From Clostridium sp. AF37-5 (GTDB taxonomy: Bacteria > Bacillota > Clostridia > Lachnospirales > Lachnospiraceae), in contig NZ_QUDR01000014.1 in the NCBI RefSeq assembly GCF_003477605.1, positions 23,775 to 87,774 on the forward strand: a DNA stretch of 64,000 nt. Direction: 5' to 3'. The translations under genes and the position numbers were made by a program. Each line of letters begins with the position of its first letter. Position 1 is the first letter of the stretch. Shown here one piece after another: positions 8,356-17,485 of this stretch. The notes under the pieces were generated by a model. It had not been told where the DNA came from, made no database searches, and saw only the letters and a program-made list of their open reading frames with translations.

Positions 8356-9561
8356 ATGAGGAAAAGACGAGGCAGTGGTTTTTTTGCCGGAATATTTGTT
8401 GGCGTATTGTTTTCTATGACATTTTTTCTTGTCATGTATTTTTTAGATATACAGATTCTGCCGGCGTCCTCTCTTGCGTCGGATATTAGAAACCGTGCAG
8501 AAATTGTGGAATCGTACATTGACAGCTATTACTGGAAGGACGATGTATCGGATCAAACAATTTCGGAATATGCCGCAAAAGGAATGGTAGCGGCACTTGG
8601 CGATAAGTATTCAGCGTATTTTACCAGTGAAGAATTAAAAAGCAGTATGGAAGATGTAGAAGGAGATTACGAGGGAATCGGTGCAAGTGTGCGCTACGAT
8701 GAAAAAACAAAAAACAAGACGATTCAGGAAGTGCAGAAAGGCAGACCGGCACAGAAAGCCGGATTAAAAGCCGGAGATATTCTGCTTTCTGTAAATGGCG
8801 AGGACGTAACAAAATTGTCATTAAATGATACCATTCAGAAGATTAAAGGAAAAGAAGGAAAAAAATCAGAACTCGTTGTTTTGCGGGAAGAAAATGGAGA
8901 AAAGACAAAGAAGAAAATTACGGTGACCTGTGAAAAGATTGTTAATCAGACGGTTACACATCGGATGTTGTCCGGGAAAACCGGTTATATTGCCATTACT
9001 TCTTTTACAAAGGAAACGGTAAAACAATATGAGAATGCGCTTTCTGACTTAGAGAAGAAGGGACAGAAGGGATTGGTTGTAGATTTGCGAGGCAATGGCG
9101 GTGGTTCACTGACGGCGGTTGTGGATATTCTTGACCGGATGCTTCCAAAAGGAAAACTGATAACGGAAAAAAATAAAGTAAATGGTGATAAAGTATATAC
9201 CTCAACCGATGAAAAGCATTTTGATAAGCCGGTGGCAGTTTTGATTAATGGGGGAAGTGCCAGTGCTTCGGAAGTTTTTGCCGGCTGTATGCAAGACCGG
9301 AAAGCGGCTTCGTTAGTCGGTGTCAAAAGTTTTGGGAAAGGAATTGTACAGACTATTTTTTCTCTGGAAAAATCGTGTGGTGGCGGAATTAAACTGACAA
9401 CTGGGGAATATTTGCTGCCAAGCGGCAGATGTATTCAGGGCAAAGGGTTGACTCCGGATGTGGAAGCAAAGAATCCTTCTGATTTGAAGCAATTCGGTGG
9501 AAAAGACGATTACCAGCTGCAAAAAGCAGTGGAAGTGATAAATGAAAAAACAGCCGAATAA
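8356..9561 (+). CDS. S41 C-terminal processing peptidase (CtpA/CtpB type) with PDZ domain
   Basis: The 401-residue protein is anchored by one N-terminal helix (residues 8-30). A PDZ domain spans about 100-190 (GIGASVRYD, KAGLKAGDILLSVNG). The serine-peptidase domain carries the S-K-Q catalytic set: S303 within GGSASASE, K328 and Q332 within FGKGIVQ, with the 25-residue S-K spacing seen in CtpB and Prc. Such enzymes trim or degrade extracytoplasmic proteins, among them cell-wall hydrolases, so its position directly after the M23 hydrolase suggests it controls that enzyme's level. GGAGG at 8341-8345 precedes the ATG. It is probably the last gene of the ftsE unit. Confidence 0.9.
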   Translation: MRKRRGSGFFAGIFVGVLFSMTFFLVMYFLDIQILPASSLASDIRNRAEIVESYIDSYYWKDDVSDQTISEYAAKGMVAALGDKYSAYFTSEELKSSMEDVEGDYEGIGASVRYDEKTKNKTIQEVQKGRPAQKAGLKAGDILLSVNGEDVTKLSLNDTIQKIKGKEGKKSELVVLREENGEKTKKKITVTCEKIVNQTVTHRMLSGKTGYIAITSFTKETVKQYENALSDLEKKGQKGLVVDLRGNGGGSLTAVVDILDRMLPKGKLITEKNKVNGDKVYTSTDEKHFDKPVAVLINGGSASASEVFAGCMQDRKAASLVGVKSFGKGIVQTIFSLEKSCGGGIKLTTGEYLLPSGRCIQGKGLTPDVEAKNPSDLKQFGGKDDYQLQKAVEVINEKTAE

Positions 9562-9566
9562 GTAAA

Positions 9567-9594
9567 AGACACAAAAATTTCACATTTTGTGTCT
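9567..9594. repeat. Perfect 10-bp inverted repeat between the S41 peptidase and RND genes
   Basis: AGACACAAAA (9567-9576) pairs perfectly with TTTTGTGTCT (9585-9594) around eight bases. The following sequence (CTCCTAGAG) has no T run, so it is a poor intrinsic terminator. It lies just ahead of the promoter for the RND gene and could be a regulatory site. Confidence 0.5.
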
Positions 9595-9603
9595 CTCCTA
9601 GAG

Positions 9604-9633
9604 TTGCGTTAGCGAATCAAACGGTGTTATACT
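9604..9633 (+). promoter_or_regulatory. Promoter for the RND permease gene
   Basis: TTGCGT (9604-9609) and TATACT (9628-9633) with an 18-base spacer. A short symmetric element, GACTAATAGTC (9635-9645), covers the expected transcription start. Confidence 0.6.
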
Positions 9634-9672
9634 CGACTAATAGTCATTTTAGAAAAAGGGAGGAACTTTCAG

Positions 9673-12600
9673 ATGTTATCTAAGTTCAGTGTTCGCAAAC
9701 CATTTACCGTATTGGTTGCGGTTGTTATATGTCTGGTACTCGGATTTTTGTCATTTCAAAATATGAGTACGGATTTTCTGCCAAATATGGAATTTCCGTA
9801 TGCACTTGTTATGACTACATATCCGGGAGCAAGTCCGGAAGAAGTAGAAAAGGCTGTTTCCGAACCGGTGGAGCAGGCGATGGAGCGTATCAACAACGTC
9901 AAAGAACTGCAATCTATTTCCATCCAGAATATGTCAATGGTTGTTATGTCATTTAATGATGGAACGGATATGGGTTCTACAGTTGTAGATATGAGAGAAA
10001 GCCTTGATATGGTGACATCGCAGTTTGATGATTCCATCGGAAATCCGACAATTATGAAAATGAATCCCGACATGATGCCGATTATGGTGGCGGCACTGGA
10101 TTATGATAAATTAGACAGTGCGGAAGTTACGAAAAAGGCGGAAAAGGAAATTATTCCGGAATTGGAGAGTGTGGAGGGAGTTGCCTCTGTCAATGAATCC
10201 GGTTCTATTGAGAAAAAGATTCAGGTCATTATTCAGCAGGATAAGATTGACAAGATGAATGAGCTTGTGCAAAAGGCGATTGAAGGAAAATTAAGTGATG
10301 CACAGGATAAGATTGATGAAGGAAAGAAGAAACTGGAAAATGGCAAAAACAAATTAAAGAATGGAAAAGAGACCGCCGCCGATAAGATGGCGAAGGGAGA
10401 GACGAAACTTAGTCAGGCATCGGATAAAATTAAGGATGGCCTGAAAGTTATTAATGAAAATATTACGAATATTAAAAAGCAGCAGGCAACGCTTAAAAAG
10501 AGTGAAAAACAGTTAAATACGGGGCTTGCCTCGCTCGCTGCCAATAAAACAAAACTGACAAATACAATTAAGACACTGACGGCGACGCAGACGCAGCTTA
10601 CGACACTGAACACGACGCTTGAAAAGCTCAAAGTTCAGGAGACATCTCTGAAAACGCAGCTTGAGAATGTCGGTGGGAATTCACAGGAACTGAGTACTTC
10701 TTTAGCGTCGGTTCAGGCACAGTTACAGGTTGTCCGTGGCAAATTGAAGGATGCCGGCATTACGGAAGAAATGCTTCCATCCAAAGTAAACGAAGTGAAT
10801 ACGGCACTTACTTCAGCAAACAGCGGACTTAAGCAGGTGGAAACCCAAGAGAAAACGCTGGCAAAGAATAAAGCCAAAATTACAGCGGCAAAGAAAAAAA
10901 TCAATGCCGGTCTGAAAAAACTAAATGCAACAAAGAAGAAATTAGAGAAAGGTCAGATTTCGACAACGGAAGCGACCGAACAGCTAAATAAACAGAAAAT
11001 TCTTTCCAGTATCCAGTTAAGTGTTTCGGAAGCACAGATGGATAATGGAAAAAATAAGTTAGATGAAGCAGATAAACAGTTAAAGGACTCGAAAAAAACG
11101 ACAAAAAGTAATGCGAACCTGAAAAAAATCATTACAAAGGAAATGGTTGAAAATGTATTAAAAGCGCAGAACTTTGATATGCCGTCCGGTTATATTACCG
11201 AAGGAGATGCTTCTTACCTTGTACGTGTAGGTGATAAGATTCAATCCGAGAAAGAAATCAAAAACCTCGTTGTCTGCGATATGGATTTGGATGGTTTAGA
11301 CCCGATTAAACTTTCAGATGTGGCAGATATTGCGGTTACGGATAACTCGGATGATGTGTATACCGTAGTAAACGGCAACCCGGCGGTACTTGTTACGTTA
11401 CAGAAACAGTCCGGATTTTCAACCGGAGACGTAACGAGTGCACTGACGGATCGTTTTGACCAGTTGCAGAAAGACAATCAGGGACTGCATGTTTCTGTTT
11501 TGATGAATCAGGGGGTATACATTGACCTTGTAGTGGATGCTGTAGTGCAAAATCTTTTGCTTGGTGGGTTGCTTGCTATTTTGATTCTGCTGTTTTTCCT
11601 GCGCGACTGGCGGCCAACCTTTATCGTTGCCTGCTCGATTCCGCTCAGCGTAATTGCAGCAGTTGTAGCGATGTACTTTAGCGGTGTAACACTGAATATT
11701 ATTTCCTTATCCGGTTTGGCACTTGGTGTTGGTATGCTTGTGGATAACTCGGTTGTCGTAATTGAAAACGTTTTCCGTCTTAAGCAGCATGGGATTTCAA
11801 CGAAGCGTGCAGCAATTGAGGGAGCAAGCCAGGTGGCAGGAGCTATCGTGGCATCTACACTGACAACGGTTTGTGTGTTCGCACCGATTATTTTTACAGA
11901 AGGTGTGACAAAGCAGTTATTCGTCGACTTGGCGCTTACCCTTGCTTACACACTGGGAGCAAGTCTTCTTGTAGCACTTACCTTAGTTCCGGCAATGTCG
12001 GCCGGATTAATTAAGAGAAAGCCAAAGAAAGAGTCAAAGATTATTGCGGCAGTTCAGCGTGCGTATGGCAGGGCAATTCAATGGGTGCTGCGGTTTAAGT
12101 GGCTTGTTTTGGCTGGCTCGGTTGTTCTCCTTATATTGTTTGCGGCATTGGCAGCCGGCAGAGGATTTTCCATGATGCCGGATATGGAAAGTACGCAGAT
12201 GACGGCTACGCTTACGATGGATAATGGAACAAAACTGGCGGATACGAAAAAAGCGTCCAATCAAGTGGTTGAAAAAATCCGTGAGATTTCGGATGTTGAA
12301 TCAGTTGGTGCCTATACAGGAACGGGTTCATCCATGTCGATGCTTACCGGTTCCGGCGGTGAAAATACCGTAACTATGTATATCATTTTGAAGGACGATA
12401 GGCAGTTAAGCAATGAAGAAATCACAAAACTGATTACGGAAAAAACGAAAAATATTGAGGGGAAAGTAGAAATAAATGCTTCTGCGATGGATATGAGTGC
12501 CATGATGGGCGATGGTGTCACCATCAATATTAAAGGAAAAGATTTGGATAAATTGCAGACGATTTCGGAAGATATGATGAAGAAACTTGAAAAAGTAGAT

Positions 12601-13653
12601 GGTCTTGATAACATTACGAATGGTCTGGAAGATGCCGGTAAAGAGTACCGCATTACTGTGGATAAAGCGAAAGCAATGCGTTATTCACTTACGGTGGCTC
12701 AGGTTTATCAGCAGATTTATGCAAAAGTAAAAGAGGCTTCTTCGGCTTCTACGGTATCGAATGATACCGATGATTTAGGTGTTTATGTCAACTCGGCGGA
12801 GGATGAGGACTTGACAAGAAATGATGTCAAAAATCTGAAAATTGATTACACCGATTCGATGACCCAGAAGACAAAAAAGGTTTCTCTTAGTAAGATTGCT
12901 GATTTTAGCACTGCGGATTCGCCAAAATCGATTTATCGCAAAGGGCAGACCAGATATATTGCTGTAAAAGCGGATATCAAGGATGGTTATGTGGTAAGCG
13001 ACGTTTCGAGAGAGGTTGAAAAAATCGCAAACCAGACAAAGAAACCGGCCGGTTATGAAATGGAATTAGATGGTGAAAATGAAGCAACCACAGAAGCAAT
13101 GGGACAGGTGCTTTTGATGATGGCACTTGGTGTGCTTTTGATGTATTTGATTATGGTGGCACAGTTCCAGTCATTGTTATCTCCATTTATCATTTTGTTC
13201 ACGATACCACTTGCCTTTACGGGAGGCTTCCTTGGACTGTGGATTTCGGGAAGTGATGTCAGTGTCATTGCCATGATTGGATTTGTAATGCTTTCCGGTA
13301 TTATTGTAAACAATGGTATTGTACTTGTGGATTATATCAATCAGTTACGCCGAAGCGGTGTCGAGAAACGGCAGGCAATTGAGGAAGCAGGCGTAACGAG
13401 ACTTCGTCCGATTCTGATGACGGCATTGACGACGGTACTAGGTTTGATTCCAATGGTTGCCGGCAGCAGTATGGGAGCGGATATGACAAGACCGATGGCA
13501 ATTGTTACGATTGGTGGTCTGGTATATGGTACGCTGCTTACGCTGTTTGTTGTACCATGTATTTATGATTTGTTAAACCGCAAAAAAGATATGGGAGAAA
13601 AAACAGTAGATGAAGAATCTATGATAGAAGAAGCAATGGACGAAAAAGAATAA
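9673..13653 (+). CDS. RND-family efflux permease with large extracellular coiled-coil insertion
   Basis: The 1326-residue protein has the RND plan: an N-terminal helix, two large extracytoplasmic loops and two blocks of membrane helices. From about residue 205 to 480 it carries a 275-residue Lys/Thr/Gln-rich coiled coil (for example KIDEGKKKLENGKNKLKNGK). By alignment to AcrB by eye this lies where the docking part of the first loop begins; the chain then resumes with ENVLKAQN. In TM4 the AcrB Asp-Asp pair is replaced by VDNSVVV (one Asp kept), and in TM10 the relay lysine is replaced by Asn (IVNNGIVLVDYIN), as in many non-proteobacterial relatives. No adaptor or TolC gene is near, as expected for a Gram-positive. 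GGGAGGAA precedes the ATG. Substrate unknown. Confidence 0.85.
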   Translation: MLSKFSVRKPFTVLVAVVICLVLGFLSFQNMSTDFLPNMEFPYALVMTTYPGASPEEVEKAVSEPVEQAMERINNVKELQSISIQNMSMVVMSFNDGTDMGSTVVDMRESLDMVTSQFDDSIGNPTIMKMNPDMMPIMVAALDYDKLDSAEVTKKAEKEIIPELESVEGVASVNESGSIEKKIQVIIQQDKIDKMNELVQKAIEGKLSDAQDKIDEGKKKLENGKNKLKNGKETAADKMAKGETKLSQASDKIKDGLKVINENITNIKKQQATLKKSEKQLNTGLASLAANKTKLTNTIKTLTATQTQLTTLNTTLEKLKVQETSLKTQLENVGGNSQELSTSLASVQAQLQVVRGKLKDAGITEEMLPSKVNEVNTALTSANSGLKQVETQEKTLAKNKAKITAAKKKINAGLKKLNATKKKLEKGQISTTEATEQLNKQKILSSIQLSVSEAQMDNGKNKLDEADKQLKDSKKTTKSNANLKKIITKEMVENVLKAQNFDMPSGYITEGDASYLVRVGDKIQSEKEIKNLVVCDMDLDGLDPIKLSDVADIAVTDNSDDVYTVVNGNPAVLVTLQKQSGFSTGDVTSALTDRFDQLQKDNQGLHVSVLMNQGVYIDLVVDAVVQNLLLGGLLAILILLFFLRDWRPTFIVACSIPLSVIAAVVAMYFSGVTLNIISLSGLALGVGMLVDNSVVVIENVFRLKQHGISTKRAAIEGASQVAGAIVASTLTTVCVFAPIIFTEGVTKQLFVDLALTLAYTLGASLLVALTLVPAMSAGLIKRKPKKESKIIAAVQRAYGRAIQWVLRFKWLVLAGSVVLLILFAALAAGRGFSMMPDMESTQMTATLTMDNGTKLADTKKASNQVVEKIREISDVESVGAYTGTGSSMSMLTGSGGENTVTMYIILKDDRQLSNEEITKLITEKTKNIEGKVEINASAMDMSAMMGDGVTINIKGKDLDKLQTISEDMMKKLEKVDGLDNITNGLEDAGKEYRITVDKAKAMRYSLTVAQVYQQIYAKVKEASSASTVSNDTDDLGVYVNSAEDEDLTRNDVKNLKIDYTDSMTQKTKKVSLSKIADFSTADSPKSIYRKGQTRYIAVKADIKDGYVVSDVSREVEKIANQTKKPAGYEMELDGENEATTEAMGQVLLMMALGVLLMYLIMVAQFQSLLSPFIILFTIPLAFTGGFLGLWISGSDVSVIAMIGFVMLSGIIVNNGIVLVDYINQLRRSGVEKRQAIEEAGVTRLRPILMTALTTVLGLIPMVAGSSMGADMTRPMAIVTIGGLVYGTLLTLFVVPCIYDLLNRKKDMGEKTVDEESMIEEAMDEKE

Positions 13654-13674
13654 GAGCAGATTGGAGGAAGGATT

Positions 13675-14478
13675 ATGAATGCACCGATTGGCGTGTTTGA
13701 TTCGGGAATTGGCGGATTGACAGTGGCAAAAGAGATTATGCGGCAGATTCCGGGGGAAAGTCTTGTTTATTTTGGAGATACAGCCCGTGTGCCATATGGT
13801 TCCAAATCAAAAAATACGGTTTGTAAATACAGTAAGCAGATTGCTAAATTTCTCCTGACACAGGATGTTAAAGCAATTGTAATTGCCTGCAATACAGCCA
13901 GTGCACTTGCCAGAGAGGAACTTGAAGATATGGTGGATGTGCCGGTGATTGACGTGGTGCAGCCGGGAGCGAGAATGGCGGCGGCATCGACTAAGAATAA
14001 CAAAATTGGCGTGATTGGAACCCAGAGTACAATAAAAAGTGGAATTTATGAGAGCTATCTTCACAAAATAAATCCGGAATTGACGGTAGTGAGTAAAGCG
14101 TGTCCGCTATTTGTACCTCTTGTGGAAGAGGGGCTGTTTGAAGACCGTATTACGGAAGATGTTGTTTCCAGATATCTGCATGATATGAAAGAGTATGAGA
14201 TTGATGCGCTTGTTTTGGGATGTACCCATTATCCGCTTTTACGCGGTGTGATTGGGCGTGAAATGGGTGAGTCGGTAAAACTGGTGAACCCTGCTTATGA
14301 AACGGCAAAATCGTTAAAGGATTTGTTAAAGGAAAAAGATTTACTGAATGTATCCGGTGAGAAACCGGAGCACAAATTCTTTGTCAGTGATGGTGTGGAC
14401 CAGTTCCGTTCTTTTGCCAATTCCATTCTGCCATATCAGGTGGAAAATACAACGGTGGTAGATATTGAATCTTATTAG
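13675..14478 (+). CDS. murI: Glutamate racemase
   Basis: MurI converts L- to D-glutamate for peptidoglycan. The 267 residues show the family hallmarks: GVFDSGIGGLTVAKEI at the N-terminus, the first catalytic cysteine C72 in ACNTASA and the second C183 in GCTHYPLL. The length is standard. GGAGGAAGG lies at 13662-13670. It follows the RND gene by 21 bases and may be co-transcribed with it; no functional link between the two is evident. Confidence 0.95.
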   Translation: MNAPIGVFDSGIGGLTVAKEIMRQIPGESLVYFGDTARVPYGSKSKNTVCKYSKQIAKFLLTQDVKAIVIACNTASALAREELEDMVDVPVIDVVQPGARMAAASTKNNKIGVIGTQSTIKSGIYESYLHKINPELTVVSKACPLFVPLVEEGLFEDRITEDVVSRYLHDMKEYEIDALVLGCTHYPLLRGVIGREMGESVKLVNPAYETAKSLKDLLKEKDLLNVSGEKPEHKFFVSDGVDQFRSFANSILPYQVENTTVVDIESY

Positions 14479-14483
14479 TTAAT

Positions 14484-14521
14484 AACGCATACATTTTAGA
14501 GATAAAAAAATGTGAGGCGTT
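14484..14521 (+). promoter_or_regulatory. Hairpin overlapping the ribosome binding site of the second M23 gene
   Basis: AACGC (14484-14488) pairs with GCGTT (14517-14521), and ACATTTT (14491-14497) with AAAATGT (14507-14513). The GAGGCG binding site at 14514-14519 lies in the internal bulge and lower stem. No T run follows, so it is not a plain terminator. Confidence 0.3.
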
Positions 14522-14523
14522 AG

Positions 14524-15357
14524 ATGAAGCGAAGGATTTTTTGGAAAAAGTTTCTTGTTTGCATGATATTATTTTTCTGGACGCCGTTTTTATGTGGACT
14601 GTTATTTTGGAAAATGGAAGTGAAAAAGGTTCCGAAATGGGAGCATAATACAGAAAATATCCGGGATTTTCAGGTGGTACCAAAACGGCTTGCCGGATTT
14701 GAAACATGGGGAAAAGACGAATATGAAGAGTTCGCAAAGGACTTTTTATATGCGGACGGTAAACTGGAAAAGACAAGCAAATCACTTCCGTCCTTATCGT
14801 GGTATCGTATCCTTTTGGAAAGAGAAACATGGGAGCCCTATGCCGTTTACTATCAAAAACTTCTTTCCGGGATAAAATGTTTTCCGGTTGTCTCAGATAA
14901 GAAAGAAAAAGAGGGGATTTCTTTTAAGGATTCATGGGGGATGTCCCGCAGTTATGGGGGAAAACGGCTCCATGAGGGGACGGATTTAATGCCACCGAAA
15001 AATCAAAGAGATACGTTTGCTGTTGTAAGTGTCTGTGATGGTGTTGTGGAAAAAATCGGATGGCTGGAATTAGGCGGCTACCGCATTGGAATCCGCAGTA
15101 AAACGGGCACTTATTTTTATTATGCTCATCTTTCTTCCTACGCGGAGGGGATGAAACAGGGAAAGACTGTGAAAGCGGGCGAGCTGCTAGGTTATATGGG
15201 AGACAGCGGTTATGGAAAAGAGGGAACGGTTGGAAAGTTTCCGGTTCATCTGCATTTTGGAATTTACTTTACGGCAGGTGACAAAGAAATCAGTGTGAAC
15301 CCGTATCCAATTCTAAAGGCGATGGAAAAGCCTCTTTCCACCGCACGGTTTTTGTGA
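14524..15357 (+). CDS. M23-family metallopeptidase, membrane-anchored
   Basis: A 277-residue protein with an N-terminal membrane segment (residues 8-30) and a C-terminal M23 domain. The zinc and catalytic motifs are complete: LHEGTD, YAHLSS and HLHFGI. The 110 residues between anchor and domain match nothing I recognise. It probably cuts peptide cross-links in peptidoglycan on the outer face of the membrane. It lacks the coiled coil of the FtsEX-linked protein at 7146 and is not in an obvious regulatory unit with it. GAGGCG at 14514-14519 serves as a modest ribosome binding site for ATG 14524. Confidence 0.85.
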   Translation: MKRRIFWKKFLVCMILFFWTPFLCGLLFWKMEVKKVPKWEHNTENIRDFQVVPKRLAGFETWGKDEYEEFAKDFLYADGKLEKTSKSLPSLSWYRILLERETWEPYAVYYQKLLSGIKCFPVVSDKKEKEGISFKDSWGMSRSYGGKRLHEGTDLMPPKNQRDTFAVVSVCDGVVEKIGWLELGGYRIGIRSKTGTYFYYAHLSSYAEGMKQGKTVKAGELLGYMGDSGYGKEGTVGKFPVHLHFGIYFTAGDKEISVNPYPILKAMEKPLSTARFL

Positions 15358-15404
15358 TAAACTTTATTTGTGTGTAAAAAGCATGATTTAAGAAAGGAAA
15401 GAAA

Positions 15405-15962
15405 ATGATGTACGAAAAATGTACCTTGGGATATCTTACGAAACGTAAGAAAGCAGAAATTTTATGGATTGTATTTTTTGTAGTGCTTGGCGTTGCTATT
15501 TTTTTAACCGGATATTTGTGGAGTGGTGTGCGTGCAAATATTTTTACTGTAATGGCAGTGTTACTCGTGCTTCCGGCGGCGAAACATCTGGTTGCGCTGA
15601 TTGCGATGTTTCGTAAAAAAGGAGTTACGAAAGAGCGGTATGATAAAGTAAAAACGGCAGCAGGACAAGCGGTTTTGTATACCGATTATGTATTTACCTC
15701 GACGGAAAAAATTATGCATTTAGACTTTTTGCTTGTGAAAAATGGTAATGTTCTTGGCGTGATTGCGAAGTCCAAACAGGATGTGCCGTATTTGAAACAA
15801 TATTTGACGGATGTTGTGAAAAAGACGGCACCGTCGTATCATGTGCGCTTGTTTGAGTCGGATGAAAAACTGATTTCACACCTGCAGCGCTTAACGCAGG
15901 AAGAAGCGTCAGAAAATTCGGAAAAAACACTGGTGGATTATTTACATTCACTTGCGATGTAG
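15405..15962 (+). CDS. Uncharacterised membrane protein
   Basis: Not recognised. The 185-residue product has two hydrophobic helices (about residues 20-40 and 45-67), then a soluble C-terminal domain of about 110 residues with a mixed alpha/beta look (DFLLVKNGNVLGVIAKSKQD). AGAAAGGAAAG at 15391-15401 precedes ATG 15405; ATG 15408 is equally possible. The stop overlaps the longest possible reading frame of the next gene, so it is probably translated as part of an operon with the pseudouridine synthase. No catalytic motif is apparent. Confidence 0.7.
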   Translation: MMYEKCTLGYLTKRKKAEILWIVFFVVLGVAIFLTGYLWSGVRANIFTVMAVLLVLPAAKHLVALIAMFRKKGVTKERYDKVKTAAGQAVLYTDYVFTSTEKIMHLDFLLVKNGNVLGVIAKSKQDVPYLKQYLTDVVKKTAPSYHVRLFESDEKLISHLQRLTQEEASENSEKTLVDYLHSLAM

Positions 15963-15973
15963 TGGAGAAGACG

Positions 15974-16918
15974 ATGAGAGAGGTGACGATTGGAGCAAAG
16001 GAAAGCGGACAGCGTTTTTCTAAGTTCCTGGAAAAGTATTTCAAAGAGGCGCAGACAAGTTTTTTGTATAAAATGCTGCGAAAGAAAAATATCAAGCTGA
16101 ATGACAAAAAGGCAACGGGCAGTGAAATGCTGCAAACGGGCGATAAAGTAACTGTGTATTTTTCAGATGAGACCTTTGAGAAATTTCGCGGAGAGACTAA
16201 AAAAGTGATTTATCCGGTAATAGATTTGGATATTGTTTATGAAGATGAGGATGTCCTGATTGTGAATAAGCCTGCCGGTATGTTGTCTCAAAAGGCGAAG
16301 CCTCAGGATGTTACACTTGTAGAATATATACTTGGTTATTTACAGAAAAAAGGTGAGTGGTCACCGAAAGACAGCCTGAAACCGGGGATTTGCAACCGGC
16401 TTGACAGGAATACAAGTGGTCTTGTGATTGCCGGGAAAAGCCTTCGGGGCCTGCAAAAAATGTCGGAGCTTTTAAAAGACCGAACGATGGATAAGTACTA
16501 TCTTACAATTGTGGAAGGTGTTATGAAAGAACCTTCGGTTGTCCGCGGATACTTAAAAAAGGATGAACAGACAAACCGGGTTCAGATTTTTTCGGAAGAC
16601 GGGGAAGACCGCGTGTGGATTGAGACCGGGTATGAGCCGTTACGGACCAATGGCACAGTAACACTTTTGAAAGTGAAGCTGGTGACGGGAAAGACACATC
16701 AGATTCGCGGACATCTGGCATCTTTGGGACATCCGCTATTGGGGGATGTAAAATATGGTGCAGCAAAGAGAGCGGATACGAAGCATTATTTTTTGCATGC
16801 GAAAACATTGTGTTTTCCTGAAAATATGGGAGAACTTAAAAATCTTTCAGGCAGGGTAGTAACGGCAAAAGAGCCGGATTACTTTGCGAAAATGATAAAT
16901 AAACAATTTGGAAAGTGA
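15974..16918 (+). CDS. RluA-family pseudouridine synthase
   Basis: The enzyme isomerises uridine to pseudouridine in rRNA or tRNA. An N-terminal S4-like RNA-binding domain (residues 1-70, including FLYKMLRKKNIKLNDKKA) precedes the catalytic domain. The RluA motif RLDRNTSGLVI contains the catalytic aspartate D144, and KLVTGKTHQIRGHLASLGHP is the conserved C-terminal motif. Start at ATG 15974, six bases behind GGAG (15964-15967); GTG 15962 is a weaker alternative overlapping the previous stop. The layout fits RluC/RluD relatives, but the modified position cannot be told. Confidence 0.9.
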   Translation: MREVTIGAKESGQRFSKFLEKYFKEAQTSFLYKMLRKKNIKLNDKKATGSEMLQTGDKVTVYFSDETFEKFRGETKKVIYPVIDLDIVYEDEDVLIVNKPAGMLSQKAKPQDVTLVEYILGYLQKKGEWSPKDSLKPGICNRLDRNTSGLVIAGKSLRGLQKMSELLKDRTMDKYYLTIVEGVMKEPSVVRGYLKKDEQTNRVQIFSEDGEDRVWIETGYEPLRTNGTVTLLKVKLVTGKTHQIRGHLASLGHPLLGDVKYGAAKRADTKHYFLHAKTLCFPENMGELKNLSGRVVTAKEPDYFAKMINKQFGK

Positions 16919-16927
16919 GGAAAAAAT

Positions 16928-17485
16928 ATGAAACGTGCAGTGATTTTATTTGCAGAAGGATATGAAACCGTGGAGGCGCTTTTAGTCGTTGATTTACTGC
17001 GCCGGGGCGGTGTGGAAGTGACGATGGCTTCAATTACAGAAGATGAATTTGTGAGAAGTTCACATGGCGTAAATGTTGAAATGGACGCTGTTTTAGGAGA
17101 AGTGGATGTACTTGATTATGACGCCATCATTCTTCCGGGAGGAATGCCGGGAACCATTAATTTGGGTGAAAGCGATGCAGTCAGAAAGGCAATTCTTGCT
17201 ATGAATGATGCCGGAAAAATTGTTGCAGCCGTGTGTGCGGCACCTGGAGTTCTTGGTAAATATGGTTTGCTAGAAGGAAAGACGGCATGCAGTTTCCCAC
17301 AACATGAAAAGAATTTGATTGGTGCAACGGTAGTTCGTGAGCCGGTCGTTGTTGACGGTAATATTGTGACAAGCCGCGGTCTTGGAACAACGATGGATTT
17401 TGGTTTGAAATTATTGGAGCTGCTTGAGGGAAAAGAAAAGTCAGACGAAATTGCACATAAAACTGTGTACCGGGAGAAAAATTAA
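16928..17485 (+). CDS. DJ-1/PfpI (ThiJ) family protein
   Basis: The 185-residue protein is a class-I glutamine amidotransferase-like fold of the DJ-1/YajL branch. E16 in GYETVEAL and the nucleophilic cysteine C103 in AAVCAAPGVLG are both present, as is the conserved ILPGGMPG. Members act on oxidised or glycated proteins or as chaperones; the exact activity here is not deducible. It is nine bases after the pseudouridine synthase and overlaps the recU start by one base (TAATG), so the three are probably one transcript. Confidence 0.9.
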   Translation: MKRAVILFAEGYETVEALLVVDLLRRGGVEVTMASITEDEFVRSSHGVNVEMDAVLGEVDVLDYDAIILPGGMPGTINLGESDAVRKAILAMNDAGKIVAAVCAAPGVLGKYGLLEGKTACSFPQHEKNLIGATVVREPVVVDGNIVTSRGLGTTMDFGLKLLELLEGKEKSDEIAHKTVYREKN

